Source: Lachnospiraceae bacterium
GTDB taxonomy: Bacteria; Bacillota_A; Clostridia; Lachnospirales; Lachnospiraceae
Length of the DNA stretch: 27,948 nt
Assembly (NCBI GenBank): GCA_017620055.1
Contig: JAFZRD010000090.1
Coordinates: 1-27,948, forward strand
Direction: 5' to 3'
Below, one piece after another: positions 16,210 to 24,329 of the stretch (positions within the stretch are counted from its first letter, which is position 1; the number at the start of each line of letters is the position of its first letter). Made by a program: the position numbers and the translations under genes. Below the pieces are notes generated by a model. That model was not told where the DNA came from. It saw nothing but the letters and a program-made list of their open reading frames with translations, and ran no database searches.

Positions 16210-16778
16210 AGTGACACCGCTTTTATAGTCGTTGCGATCGCTTCTTCACGGGCAGTCTTTCCTTCGTATCCCTGACTCATCTGCCTGATACGATCAATGA
16301 ACGCCTTCTCGTTATCGAATATAAAGAACGTCGCTTTATGTCCGGCCGCGGCAAGTACGCTTTCGATATGTTTTGCCAGATCGTTGTTATCGCTTTTGTC
16401 ATTACTCCTTAAAGCGACAACGTTTCCGTCCTTTATGCATATGGCGGGAACAAAGAATGAACGTTCTTTTGTAGTGATCACATTCTCGTAAAGAGACGTA
16501 AGATCTCCGGCTGCCGAGGAAAAGCGCTCATATTCAGCTTCATTCAGGGAAGAAAATCTTGCGAACATTATCACGCCCACAAGCGATTTGCATGCCGGAA
16601 GAAGAGCCAGCACCGCAAAAACGGACCAAAGGCTCTTTTTCGTATGGAGCGTGGCAAGACCGATGAAAAATATGCCGAAAGCCATCGCAAATAAAATGAC
16701 GGTCTTAATGATCTCAAACCTGCGCTGTTTTGTTATATAGAGGAATGTTCCCCGAAGCTGCCGGTCAATATATCTCAT
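16206..16778 (-). CDS. Conserved-looking two-helix membrane protein, function unknown
   Basis: I do not recognise this 190-residue protein. It has a basic N-terminus of about 22 residues, two closely spaced transmembrane helices (about 23-44 and 50-72), and a soluble C-terminal domain of about 115 residues that mixes helices and strands (FFVPAICIKDGNVVAL; KATFFIFDNEKAFIDRI). The N-terminal charge pattern suggests both termini are cytoplasmic. It lies inside an operon between a HAD phosphatase and a pseudouridine synthase and overlaps both neighbours (14 and 4 bp), so it is a real gene and translated with them. GGGAGA precedes the ATG at 16778 by about 7 nt. No catalytic motif is evident. Confidence 0.8.
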   Translation of the reverse strand: MRYIDRQLRGTFLYITKQRRFEIIKTVILFAMAFGIFFIGLATLHTKKSLWSVFAVLALLPACKSLVGVIMFARFSSLNEAEYERFSSAAGDLTSLYENVITTKERSFFVPAICIKDGNVVALRSNDKSDNNDLAKHIESVLAAAGHKATFFIFDNEKAFIDRIRQMSQGYEGKTAREEAIATTIKAVSL

Positions 16779-17433
16779 CGATTATCTCCCTGTACGACAT
16801 TATGCTGTGATCGGCCAAACTGCATTTCTCATCCCATTGATAAAGGGAATAATCATCATATATCGCTACGACTGTCATTCCGGCTCTTTTTCCGGCGATT
16901 ATACCGTTGCATATGTCTTCAAACACAAGGCACTTGTCACATGAAGCGCCAAGAGCTGCCGCTGTGTTTATATATACATCCGGGCACGGTTTTCCCGCAC
17001 CGCACTCCTCACCTGTAAGGATCGCATCAAAGTATCCGAGAAGACCGTTGTTCTCGAGTGCGGCCTTGCAAAGAAGCAGTGAATTGCTTGTGGCGATACC
17101 TATCTTCTTGCCGCTTTTCTTCAGATGTTCGAGGAACAGGTCAATACCTTCCTTGGGCGGCACATCAGTCGCGTAATGCTCATAAGCCATATCATTCCAG
17201 TCCCGCATGAGGTCTTCCACCGACCGGTCTGGCAAGTATTTATCTCTGGTAAACTGAGCTGTCTCGTAAAAGCTCAGACCCTCGATCTCTTTCTGGTAAT
17301 CTTCGGGAAGTTCCATTCCGAATCTGGCGAAATAATCTTCATCGATCTTCCGCCATATCCACATCGAATCGACGAGTGTACCGTCAAGATCAAAGATCAC
17401 TGCTTCGCATTTTTCAAGGATCTCATTCCACAT
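16765..17433 (-). CDS. HAD superfamily subfamily IA hydrolase (phosphatase/phosphoglucomutase-like)
   Basis: The 222-residue protein has the four HAD motifs: DLDGTLVDS near residue 16 (nucleophile and acid Asp), TSN near 115, GAGKPCPD near 145-152 and FEDICNG near 171-177. The cap domain between residues 20 and 90 is helical, of the C1 type seen in beta-phosphoglucomutases and phosphoglycolate phosphatases. The substrate cannot be read from the sequence. The ATG at 17433 shares a base with the stop of the rRNA methyltransferase gene (TAATG). No clear Shine-Dalgarno lies nearby, so translation is probably coupled. Confidence 0.9.
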   Translation of the reverse strand: MWNEILEKCEAVIFDLDGTLVDSMWIWRKIDEDYFARFGMELPEDYQKEIEGLSFYETAQFTRDKYLPDRSVEDLMRDWNDMAYEHYATDVPPKEGIDLFLEHLKKSGKKIGIATSNSLLLCKAALENNGLLGYFDAILTGEECGAGKPCPDVYINTAAALGASCDKCLVFEDICNGIIAGKRAGMTVVAIYDDYSLYQWDEKCSLADHSIMSYREIIDEIY

Positions 17434-18818
17434 TACTTATATATCCAGCCTTTTTCATACATATTCTTAAGTTTCTTTCCGTCAGAGGATGCAAACCCGA
17501 GAGGAAATCCATCCGTACATACAAGAACGGTACCGCGAATTACATCACGTTCGCTCATAAGAGTCTCACCCTTAAGATATCTCAGTACGTTATCATCGGT
17601 TACATCAAAATCGATAACGTTACCGAACTCTTCAGCCTTTAAGGAAAGAGCAAACGCGGTATGTGGAATAAACTTTCCGGATCTTCCGATTGTTCCCGCA
17701 AGTGTTCCGGTCCTTGAATACCTGATCCTCTTTCTGTAAAGATCAAGGAATCCTTCGGGTATGATGCATACCTGTCCGTCATTGGTTACGATAAACCTTG
17801 AATCCTCAAGCCTGGTACGACGCTCTTTTGAGCAGTATCCGAAGAATACACGTACACCTTCCGGAAGTTCTTTATATGTTAATGTGTCCGATACGTCACC
17901 TGTTCCAAAATGTTCTTCACTGCACCCGTTTTTGCGAAGAAGTGCCGCAAAATGTCCTTCTCCGTCGAATCTGTGAGGAAACGCATGTACACATCCGCTT
18001 ATATTGCCGCGTCCGGAATAATCGTCATAAGGGCCGCACAATCCGTGATCTTTTTTTATTTCAGACACGATCATATCGGGATGCTTTTCAAGGAAGCGGA
18101 TCAACACCTGTTCATCTTCGATATCCGAAAAGGTACATGTGCTGTATACCATATGCCCGCCGTCGCAAAGCATTTCGTATGCGCTCTCAAGAATACCCTC
18201 CTGTATCGGGCGGTAATACTCGGGCCCTCTTTCCTCATATGAAGCGATAAGTGAAGGATCTTTTCGGAACATCCCTTCCCCGGAGCACGGTGCATCGATA
18301 ACGATGCAGTCAAATACGCCCGGGTATTCTTTGGCAAGATCCGACGGATCCATACAAGTTACGACATAATCTCCGCCACGGTGTTCAAGGTTCTTGACAA
18401 GAGGTATCGTACGTGTACGGCTTATATCGTTTGATACAAGTATACGGGGATGCTTAAGCAGCAGATTGGATGATTTTCCGCCCGGGGCGGCGCAAAGGTC
18501 AAGTACTCTGTCGCCTTCGTTTACAGGCAAAATCTGCGACGGAAGCATGGCCGACGGCTCCTGAAGATAATACAGCCCGGCATAATAATACGGATGTTTT
18601 GACCAAGCATCCGTATCACTTACATAGTATCCGTTTGAAGTAAACGGTATCTTCCCGATACTGTAGCATGCCTTCTTCTCAAAAAGGTCCGTTGAAATCT
18701 TCAGGGTGTTCACGTTCAGACCGCTTCGCGGTGCGGAATCATAACTATGGAAGAACTCGTCGGCATCCTCTTTAAGAAGAGACTCCATTGATCTTTTGAA
18801 GCTTTCCGGCAGTCTCAT
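17433..18818 (-). CDS. rsmF: RsmF/NOL1-NOP2-Sun family rRNA cytosine-C5 methyltransferase
   Basis: The protein methylates C5 of a cytosine in rRNA (or tRNA) using SAM. The methyltransferase core occupies about residues 30-275: YYLQEPSAM, SAM-binding DLCAAPGGKSSNL (107-119), and the two family cysteines Cys178 (DAPCSGEGMF) and Cys228 (YSTCTF, the nucleophile). The remaining 185 residues contain a PUA-like RNA-binding region typical of RsmF/YebU-type members, for example RYSRTGTLAG and GFPLGFASSDG near the end. The exact target base is inference. It starts one base after the pepD stop and its ribosome binding site (AAAGAG) is weak. Confidence 0.92.
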   Translation of the reverse strand: MRLPESFKRSMESLLKEDADEFFHSYDSAPRSGLNVNTLKISTDLFEKKACYSIGKIPFTSNGYYVSDTDAWSKHPYYYAGLYYLQEPSAMLPSQILPVNEGDRVLDLCAAPGGKSSNLLLKHPRILVSNDISRTRTIPLVKNLEHRGGDYVVTCMDPSDLAKEYPGVFDCIVIDAPCSGEGMFRKDPSLIASYEERGPEYYRPIQEGILESAYEMLCDGGHMVYSTCTFSDIEDEQVLIRFLEKHPDMIVSEIKKDHGLCGPYDDYSGRGNISGCVHAFPHRFDGEGHFAALLRKNGCSEEHFGTGDVSDTLTYKELPEGVRVFFGYCSKERRTRLEDSRFIVTNDGQVCIIPEGFLDLYRKRIRYSRTGTLAGTIGRSGKFIPHTAFALSLKAEEFGNVIDFDVTDDNVLRYLKGETLMSERDVIRGTVLVCTDGFPLGFASSDGKKLKNMYEKGWIYK

Positions 18819-18819
18819 A

Positions 18820-20274
18820 TCAAATGCTCTTTAATATCTCCAGAAGATACTTATATACACGCTGCGTACTTGATACCGACAGTCTCTCTTTCGGAGTGTG
18901 AATGTTATTGATTTCGGGACCGATAGAGATGATATCGACATTTTCGATCTTCTTGAAGAACACACCGCATTCAAGACCGGCGTGAAATCCCCTTAGCTTC
19001 GGATTCTTCGAAAATACTCTCTGATACGTTTCAAACGCAATGTCACGAAGAGCAGAGTCACTCTTATATTCCCACGCCGGATAATCGTATTCCTCGGTAT
19101 ATGTTCCGCCTATCGTCTCGATCAGATACTGTATCTTGTCGGCAAGCGCATCCTTTTCTGATTCGGCAAGGCTTCGCATATTGATGATAAGTTCGAACGA
19201 ATCCCCCGCAAGCTTCATGATACCGCTGTTAAGCGAAGTCCTTACAAGTCCCTCATTCTGGCGGCTCATCTTGATGATGCCGTCAGGTACGGTATTGAGC
19301 AGGAAGCCGATCCTTCTCTTACTTTCCTTGTCAAGACACCTTGCACTGTCCTCTCCGGTCTTCTCGGCGTAGATCATCATGTTCTCTTCTATGCCTTCGA
19401 ACTCGTCGCATATTATATGCGAGTATTTCTCGATTATGCTCTCGAGAAGATCTTCATCTTTTGGATCTATGATGATCTCGGCCTTTGCCTCACGCGGTAT
19501 TGCCGAATCGGTCAGACCGCCGCCTATGTATCTGACATGATACGACATGTTCTTCGTAATCGTATGGAGTATACGTCCGAGAAGAAGGTTTGCGTTTCCT
19601 CTTCCCTTGTCTATCTCCATCCCGGAATGACCGCCTGCAAGCCCGCATATGACTATGCTGTAACCTATGCCCGATACATCCTCATATGATACCGGAAGAC
19701 TGCATTTGACACGCTTTCCGCCTGCACAGCAGGTAAGTATCTCACCTTCAACTTCATGATCGAGATTGATAAGGTATTTACCTTTCAGACCGGATGTATC
19801 ATAACCGATGGCTCCGCGCATCCCGTCCTCTTCATCTACAGTAAAGAGTGCTTCAATGGGCGGAAGTACGAGACTGTCATCATCAAGTATAGTCAGCATG
19901 AACGCTATCGCGATACCGTCATCGGCTCCGAGAGTTGTACCTTTGGCGAAAACATAATCATCAAGGACCGACAGTTTCAGGGAATCTTTGGTGAAATCAT
20001 GCTTTGCTTCGTAATCGTAGCTCTTCTCACAGACCATATCCATATGTCCCTGAAGTATCACGGTATCACCGGATCCGTCTGCCCTTGAGGACGGCTTCCT
20101 GACAAGGACGTTTCCCATCCCGTCCTGTTCGCACAAAAGTCCGTGCTCTTTTGCAAACCCCACGATATAGTCGCTGATCTTCGCGCATTTTCCGGGAGAT
20201 CGCGGTATGGCCGATATCTCCTCGAAATAATAAAACACTTTTTCAGGCAATAGCCCCGTAAGAATCCTCTCCAT
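18820..20274 (-). CDS. pepD: Aminoacyl-histidine dipeptidase PepD (M20C)
   Basis: PepD is a two-zinc cytosolic dipeptidase with broad activity, including on Xaa-His dipeptides. The 484-residue length fits the family. Metal and catalytic residues are visible: His77 and Asp79 (LQGHMDMV), the bridging Asp in GTTLGADDG (118 or 119), Glu148-Glu149 (TVDEEDG), Asp172 (NLDHE) and the late His in GFHAGLECG. The insertion of a lid domain after about residue 190 is normal. GGAAGGG lies 6 nt before the ATG at 20274. The gene follows a strong terminator by about 15 bp, leaving little room for a promoter of its own. It heads the cluster that includes the rRNA methyltransferase, HAD, pseudouridine synthase and recU genes. 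Confidence 0.95.
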   Translation of the reverse strand: MERILTGLLPEKVFYYFEEISAIPRSPGKCAKISDYIVGFAKEHGLLCEQDGMGNVLVRKPSSRADGSGDTVILQGHMDMVCEKSYDYEAKHDFTKDSLKLSVLDDYVFAKGTTLGADDGIAIAFMLTILDDDSLVLPPIEALFTVDEEDGMRGAIGYDTSGLKGKYLINLDHEVEGEILTCCAGGKRVKCSLPVSYEDVSGIGYSIVICGLAGGHSGMEIDKGRGNANLLLGRILHTITKNMSYHVRYIGGGLTDSAIPREAKAEIIIDPKDEDLLESIIEKYSHIICDEFEGIEENMMIYAEKTGEDSARCLDKESKRRIGFLLNTVPDGIIKMSRQNEGLVRTSLNSGIMKLAGDSFELIINMRSLAESEKDALADKIQYLIETIGGTYTEEYDYPAWEYKSDSALRDIAFETYQRVFSKNPKLRGFHAGLECGVFFKKIENVDIISIGPEINNIHTPKERLSVSSTQRVYKYLLEILKSI

Positions 20275-20289
20275 TTCAAACCCTTCCGT

Positions 20290-20318
20290 AAAAAAAGCGG
20301 AACCTTTGCGGTCCCGCT
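20290..20318 (-). terminator. Strong intrinsic terminator of the parE-parC-rsmD-coaD operon
   Basis: On the minus strand AGCGGGACC (20318-20310) pairs with GGTTCCGCT (20304-20296), nine pairs with one G-U, around the loop GCAAA. A run of seven T follows at 20296-20290. It lies 8 bp after the stop of the coiled-coil gene and ends about 15 bp before pepD. Confidence 0.93.
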
Positions 20319-20326
20319 CAAAACTA

Positions 20327-20968
20327 TCAGATCACATTCACGTTCATGCCGCCGCCGTTCGCATTGCCGCCTTTATCACCTTTATCTGTCGGATATCCCT
20401 CAAGCGCGGCGATATCATTGTCAAGTTCAACCTGCGGATACAACTGGGATCTGTCCTGTGCGATGATGGATTCGCATTCCTTCAGTTTGTTGATCAGGTC
20501 ACCGTACTTCGCATCTGCAGTTCCGATAGCATGATCTATTATCTGCTGAAGAGTCGACAGCTGACCGAATGTGTATTCCATGGCCGACTGTCTGACGTTG
20601 TTCGCCTCGACTGTAGCCATATCAACTATCTGCTGCGCCTGCGCCGTAGCCTGTTTGACAACTTCTCCGGCCTGCGCATACGCCTGTTGCATTATCTCAT
20701 TCTCATCCACCATCCTGACCGTCTCGGCCTGGGCCATGGATAACATCGCATCGGCTTTGTCCCTTGCGTCCTGAAGTATCCGTTCCTTGTTGCTTATGAT
20801 CTTCTGATACTTCTTGATCTCTTCGGGAGTCCGCAGTCTGAGATCACGAAGGAGTTCATCCATGCGGTCTTTGTCCACGATGATGTTTGTTGTTGAAAAA
20901 GTCTGGTACTTACATTCCGAAATAAAAGCTTCTATTTCGTCGATCACCTGTTCAATTCTGCTGCTCAT
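20327..20968 (-). CDS. Coiled-coil protein, ATP-synthase-subunit-H/DivIVA-like, function unknown
   Basis: The 213-residue protein is mostly a long helix (about 45-135) rich in Ala, Gln, Glu and Lys, with a heptad-like pattern (KADAMLSMAQAE, QAGEVVKQATAQAQQ). It ends in a flexible Gly/Asn/Asp-rich tail (about 190-213). It has no signal peptide or membrane segment. Similar genes follow coaD in many clostridial genomes and are annotated as 'ATPase' or V-type subunit H only because of the coiled coil; that name is not evidence of function. The N-terminal TFSTTNIIVDKDRMDELLRDLR is the best conserved-looking part. AGGAGAG lies 5 nt before the ATG at 20968. The gap to coaD is 25 bp, and the operon terminator follows. 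Confidence 0.8.
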   Translation of the reverse strand: MSSRIEQVIDEIEAFISECKYQTFSTTNIIVDKDRMDELLRDLRLRTPEEIKKYQKIISNKERILQDARDKADAMLSMAQAETVRMVDENEIMQQAYAQAGEVVKQATAQAQQIVDMATVEANNVRQSAMEYTFGQLSTLQQIIDHAIGTADAKYGDLINKLKECESIIAQDRSQLYPQVELDNDIAALEGYPTDKGDKGGNANGGGMNVNVI

Positions 20969-20993
20969 TTACACTCTCCTCTTAATTACCCCT

Positions 20994-21473
20994 TTATTTC
21001 CCGAACTTCTCATATGTAAGCTTTTGAACGAGCGGAGGAACGAACTTGTCAATATCCCCTCCGTAACTGGCGACTTCCTTGACCGTCGAACTGGACAGAT
21101 ACGCATATTTGAGAGATGTTGTCAGAAATATCGTATCAACGCCTTCGTTGAGCACGCTGTTTGTCTGGGCGAGCTGAAGTTCGTATTCGAAATCGGTCAC
21201 GGCACGAAGACCTCTGACTATGACATTCGCTTTGCATTCCATTGCAAAATCGACAAGAAGGCCCTCATAACTGAGTATCCTGATATTGGGGATACCTTTC
21301 AGGACCTCCTGTAATATATTAACACGTTCATCAATAGAAAACAACGGCTGTTTGGCGCTGTTGTTGAGCACAGCGACTATCAGTTCATCGAATATATCGG
21401 CCGCTCTTTCGATGATATCAATATGTCCGTATGTTACGGGATCGAAGCTCCCCGGATATATGGCTGTCTTCAT
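20994..21473 (-). CDS. coaD: Phosphopantetheine adenylyltransferase CoaD
   Basis: CoaD joins 4'-phosphopantetheine and ATP to dephospho-CoA, the fourth of five steps of coenzyme A synthesis. The 159-residue length is typical. The nucleotidyltransferase signature [10 protein letters not shown] (8-17) holds the T/HxGH motif, [13 protein letters not shown] lies at 86-98, and the second nucleotide motif is [11 protein letters not shown] (125-135). The ATG at 21473 overlaps the rsmD stop (ATGA), with GGGAG 8 nt upstream. The rsmD-coaD pairing is very common in Firmicutes. Confidence 0.97.
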   Translation of the reverse strand: MKTAIYPGSFDPVTYGHIDIIERAADIFDELIVAVLNNSAKQPLFSIDERVNILQEVLKGIPNIRILSYEGLLVDFAMECKANVIVRGLRAVTDFEYELQLAQTNSVLNEGVDTIFLTTSLKYAYLSSSTVKEVASYGGDIDKFVPPLVQKLTYEKFGK

Positions 21474-22030
21474 CGGTTCATCTCCCTTTTAAGAAATACG
21501 TGTTTGTTGTTCCTGTAATCCTTGATCCTAGTTATTGTGTAACCGAGATCTGATGCATATGACATGTCGGTCGCAATATCCGCTTCGCAGATTATAAGAG
21601 TCTCATCATCTATCAGTTCGGAACGGGCAAGCAGTGAAAGGACGGATCTTTCAAGGCCGAGCTTATACGGAGGATCCATAAACACCACATCAAACTTCTG
21701 TCCCCGGACGAGTGTGGACAGAGCCGATATAACGTCTGCCTGATAGACTGTGGCATCATCGGTAAAATGCGTTGTCTCAAGATTCTTCCTGATGCACCCT
21801 GCGGCTTCCTTGTCCTTTTCGATAAAAGTACACCGTCTTGCTCCACGGCTGAGCGCCTCTATACCGATGCCGCCACTTCCTGCGAAAAGATCAAGGAAAT
21901 TCACTTCATAAAGCACAGGCGCGAGAATATTGAAAAGTGTCTCTTTTATCTTGTCGGATGTAGGTCGCGTATTTGAGCCTTTCGGTGTAACAAGCTGCAG
22001 CCTTCGCGCGATTCCCGCGATCACTCTCAT
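21470..22030 (-). CDS. rsmD: 16S rRNA (guanine-N2) methyltransferase RsmD
   Basis: RsmD methylates G966 (E. coli numbering) of 16S rRNA. The 186-residue protein has the family start [13 protein letters not shown], the [15 protein letters not shown] segment, SAM motif [11 protein letters not shown] (47-56) and the catalytic DPPY (119-122). The start follows the parC stop by 2 bp and has GAGAGG 6 nt upstream. Confidence 0.95.
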   Translation of the reverse strand: MRVIAGIARRLQLVTPKGSNTRPTSDKIKETLFNILAPVLYEVNFLDLFAGSGGIGIEALSRGARRCTFIEKDKEAAGCIRKNLETTHFTDDATVYQADVISALSTLVRGQKFDVVFMDPPYKLGLERSVLSLLARSELIDDETLIICEADIATDMSYASDLGYTITRIKDYRNNKHVFLKREMNR

Positions 22031-22032
22031 AA

Positions 22033-24300
22033 CTAGCCTCTCAGTTTGCTTCCTTTGGTATCACGTTTTGCAGCCTTTAGCCTCGATAACAGAACAGTCC
22101 TGTTGCCGACCGTAACGCTCGTATCATCTGACTCGTACAGATAATAAACGTTTTCCACCCGGTCATTGCCTGTAAGTTTGATCGCCCTGACGCCTACCGC
22201 ACCCTTCTTCTTGACGGGAACCTCATCGAGTTCAAACTTAAGGAATACATCAAACTGTGTCTGAAGAACGACGTATTTCTGCTCCGTAACGGGAAATACG
22301 GTAATGACCTCATCGTCATCCAGAAGAGATGTGGCGGCCACGGTCCTCTTAATGACGTCGAATTCCGTTCCGTAGACCTGCTTGAACATTCCCTTTTTCG
22401 TACCGAACATCAACTTCTGAAGCACAAGATCCGACATCGGGAGAACGTAGACGATCGACTCTTCCGAAGAATTGTAGTTGGAGACGTTATCGATCGGAAT
22501 ACCTTTGTCACGGAACTTGCCGAACGGAAGATCGCCGACTTTGACGGAATGCATCACACCGGTGTTCGTGAACACACATATCCTGCTCGTGTTAAGACAT
22601 TTGAAACTGATACGGAATTCCTCGTCAACGGCATCCCTGTTTCTCTCGAATGTCGGAACATCAACAGTCTTGGCATAACCGAATCTGTCCATCAGGAAGA
22701 CGACTTCCATCTCTTCAGCCTTCTTCTCCTCATATATGACTTCGACGCTGTTCTCGATCTGGGTCCTGCGTTCACTTCCGTACTGTTTCCTGATCTGATC
22801 GAGGTCCTTCATTATGGCAGCATCCATCTTGGCGGGCTTCGTCAGAAGTTCCTTGTAATCGGCTATATCCTTGAGTGTCTTGTTATGTTCGGCAACAAGC
22901 GCTTCCATTTCAAGGCCTATGAGCTTATACAGCCTCATTTCGAGTATCGCGGACGCCTGCCGTTCGGAGAATGTAAGGTTTGAAGCGATCTTCTCCGATA
23001 TCCTCGATCTGAACTTAATGCCTTCCGTGTTTCCGCTCATAAGGCATGCTTTGGCCATCTTGACGTCCTTGCTGCCCCGAAGGATCTCAATGATGACATC
23101 TATGATATCAACAGCCTTGATAAGACCTTCCTGAATCTCCTTCTTGTCGAGTTCCCTTGAAAGAAGCGTCTTATACTTGCGTGTTGCAAGTTCCCTGAGG
23201 AAATTGACATGGCATGATATAACCGATCGAAGGCCCATGACCTCCGGTCTTCCCTCGCAGATCGCAAGCATGTTCACTCCGAAAGTATCTTCGAGCCGCG
23301 TCTTCTTGATGAGCATGTTGCGGACATTCTCTACATCGGCATCTTTCTTGAGCTCGATAACGATCCTGATTCCTTCTTTACTGGACTGATTGGAAATATC
23401 AACTATGTCGGTCGTCTTCTTCGCATCGATAAGGGCGACTATATCAAGAAGGAACTTCGATATGTTGGCTCCTATCATCGTATAAGGGATCTCTGTTATG
23501 ACGAGCGAAGGCTTCCCGCCTTTACCGACTTCAAGCTCGATCTTACCTCTTATCTTGATCTTGCCGCTTCCGGTCTCGTATATCTCCTTCAGCTCATCTT
23601 TGTTAGTGATGATCCCGCCTGTCGGAAAATCAGGTCCCGGCATTATCTCGAGCAGCTCTTCTGTCGTTATCATCGGATTCTTCATAAAAGCCTTCTCGGC
23701 CTCGATGACTTCGACAAGATTGTGAGGCGGCATGCTCGTAGCCATACCGACCGCTATACCTTCGGCACCGTTTACCAGAAGGTTCGGAAACTTTGAAGGA
23801 AGGACGACCGGTTCCTTGCCGGTTTCGTCATAGTTCGGAATATAATCAACAACATCCTTGTCAAGATCGGAGAGCATTTCCTCCTGAGTTATCCTGCGAA
23901 GTCTTGCCTCCGTATATCTCATCGCGGCAGCACCGTCTCCTTCGATCGATCCGAAGTTTCCGTGACCGTCAACAAGTGCCACACCCTTCTTGAAATCCTG
24001 GCTCATGTTGACCAGACAGTCATATATCGAGCTGTCGCCGTGAGGATGGTATTTACCCATCGTATCCCCGACTATACGTGCGGATTTGAGATGCGGTCTG
24101 TCGAACCTGTTGTTCAGTTCGTACATATCATACAGTGTACGCCTCTGTACGGGCTTGAGTCCGTCCCTGACATCGGGCAGTGCACGGGCGATGATAACAC
24201 TCATCGCATAATCTATGTATGATTTCTTCATCTCGTCCGAGTATTCGGTCTTGATGATCGTCTCTTCTATTATCTTATCTTTTGCCTTACGTGCGGCCAT
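22033..24300 (-). CDS. parC: Type IIA topoisomerase subunit A, ParC-like (no GyrA box)
   Basis: This is the DNA-cleaving subunit of gyrase or topoisomerase IV, 755 residues. The catalytic Arg128-Tyr129 lies in MRYTEAR. The region around [13 protein letters not shown] keeps Ser90 and Asp94, the positions equal to Ser83 and Asp87 of E. coli GyrA, so no common quinolone-resistance change is seen there. The C-terminal third (from about 510) has the beta-pinwheel pattern of repeated short blades (e.g. [13 protein letters not shown]). I find no QRRGGRG-type GyrA box; the expected place reads [13 protein letters not shown]. This favours decatenase (topoisomerase IV) rather than gyrase activity, but it is inference, and automated pipelines may name it gyrA. 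AGAGGAGA precedes the ATG at 24300. The parE-like partner lies 29 bp upstream. Confidence 0.88.
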   Translation of the reverse strand: MAARKAKDKIIEETIIKTEYSDEMKKSYIDYAMSVIIARALPDVRDGLKPVQRRTLYDMYELNNRFDRPHLKSARIVGDTMGKYHPHGDSSIYDCLVNMSQDFKKGVALVDGHGNFGSIEGDGAAAMRYTEARLRRITQEEMLSDLDKDVVDYIPNYDETGKEPVVLPSKFPNLLVNGAEGIAVGMATSMPPHNLVEVIEAEKAFMKNPMITTEELLEIMPGPDFPTGGIITNKDELKEIYETGSGKIKIRGKIELEVGKGGKPSLVITEIPYTMIGANISKFLLDIVALIDAKKTTDIVDISNQSSKEGIRIVIELKKDADVENVRNMLIKKTRLEDTFGVNMLAICEGRPEVMGLRSVISCHVNFLRELATRKYKTLLSRELDKKEIQEGLIKAVDIIDVIIEILRGSKDVKMAKACLMSGNTEGIKFRSRISEKIASNLTFSERQASAILEMRLYKLIGLEMEALVAEHNKTLKDIADYKELLTKPAKMDAAIMKDLDQIRKQYGSERRTQIENSVEVIYEEKKAEEMEVVFLMDRFGYAKTVDVPTFERNRDAVDEEFRISFKCLNTSRICVFTNTGVMHSVKVGDLPFGKFRDKGIPIDNVSNYNSSEESIVYVLPMSDLVLQKLMFGTKKGMFKQVYGTEFDVIKRTVAATSLLDDDEVITVFPVTEQKYVVLQTQFDVFLKFELDEVPVKKKGAVGVRAIKLTGNDRVENVYYLYESDDTSVTVGNRTVLLSRLKAAKRDTKGSKLRG

Positions 24301-24329
24301 TTATATCTCCTCTTTATTCTCGGCTTATC

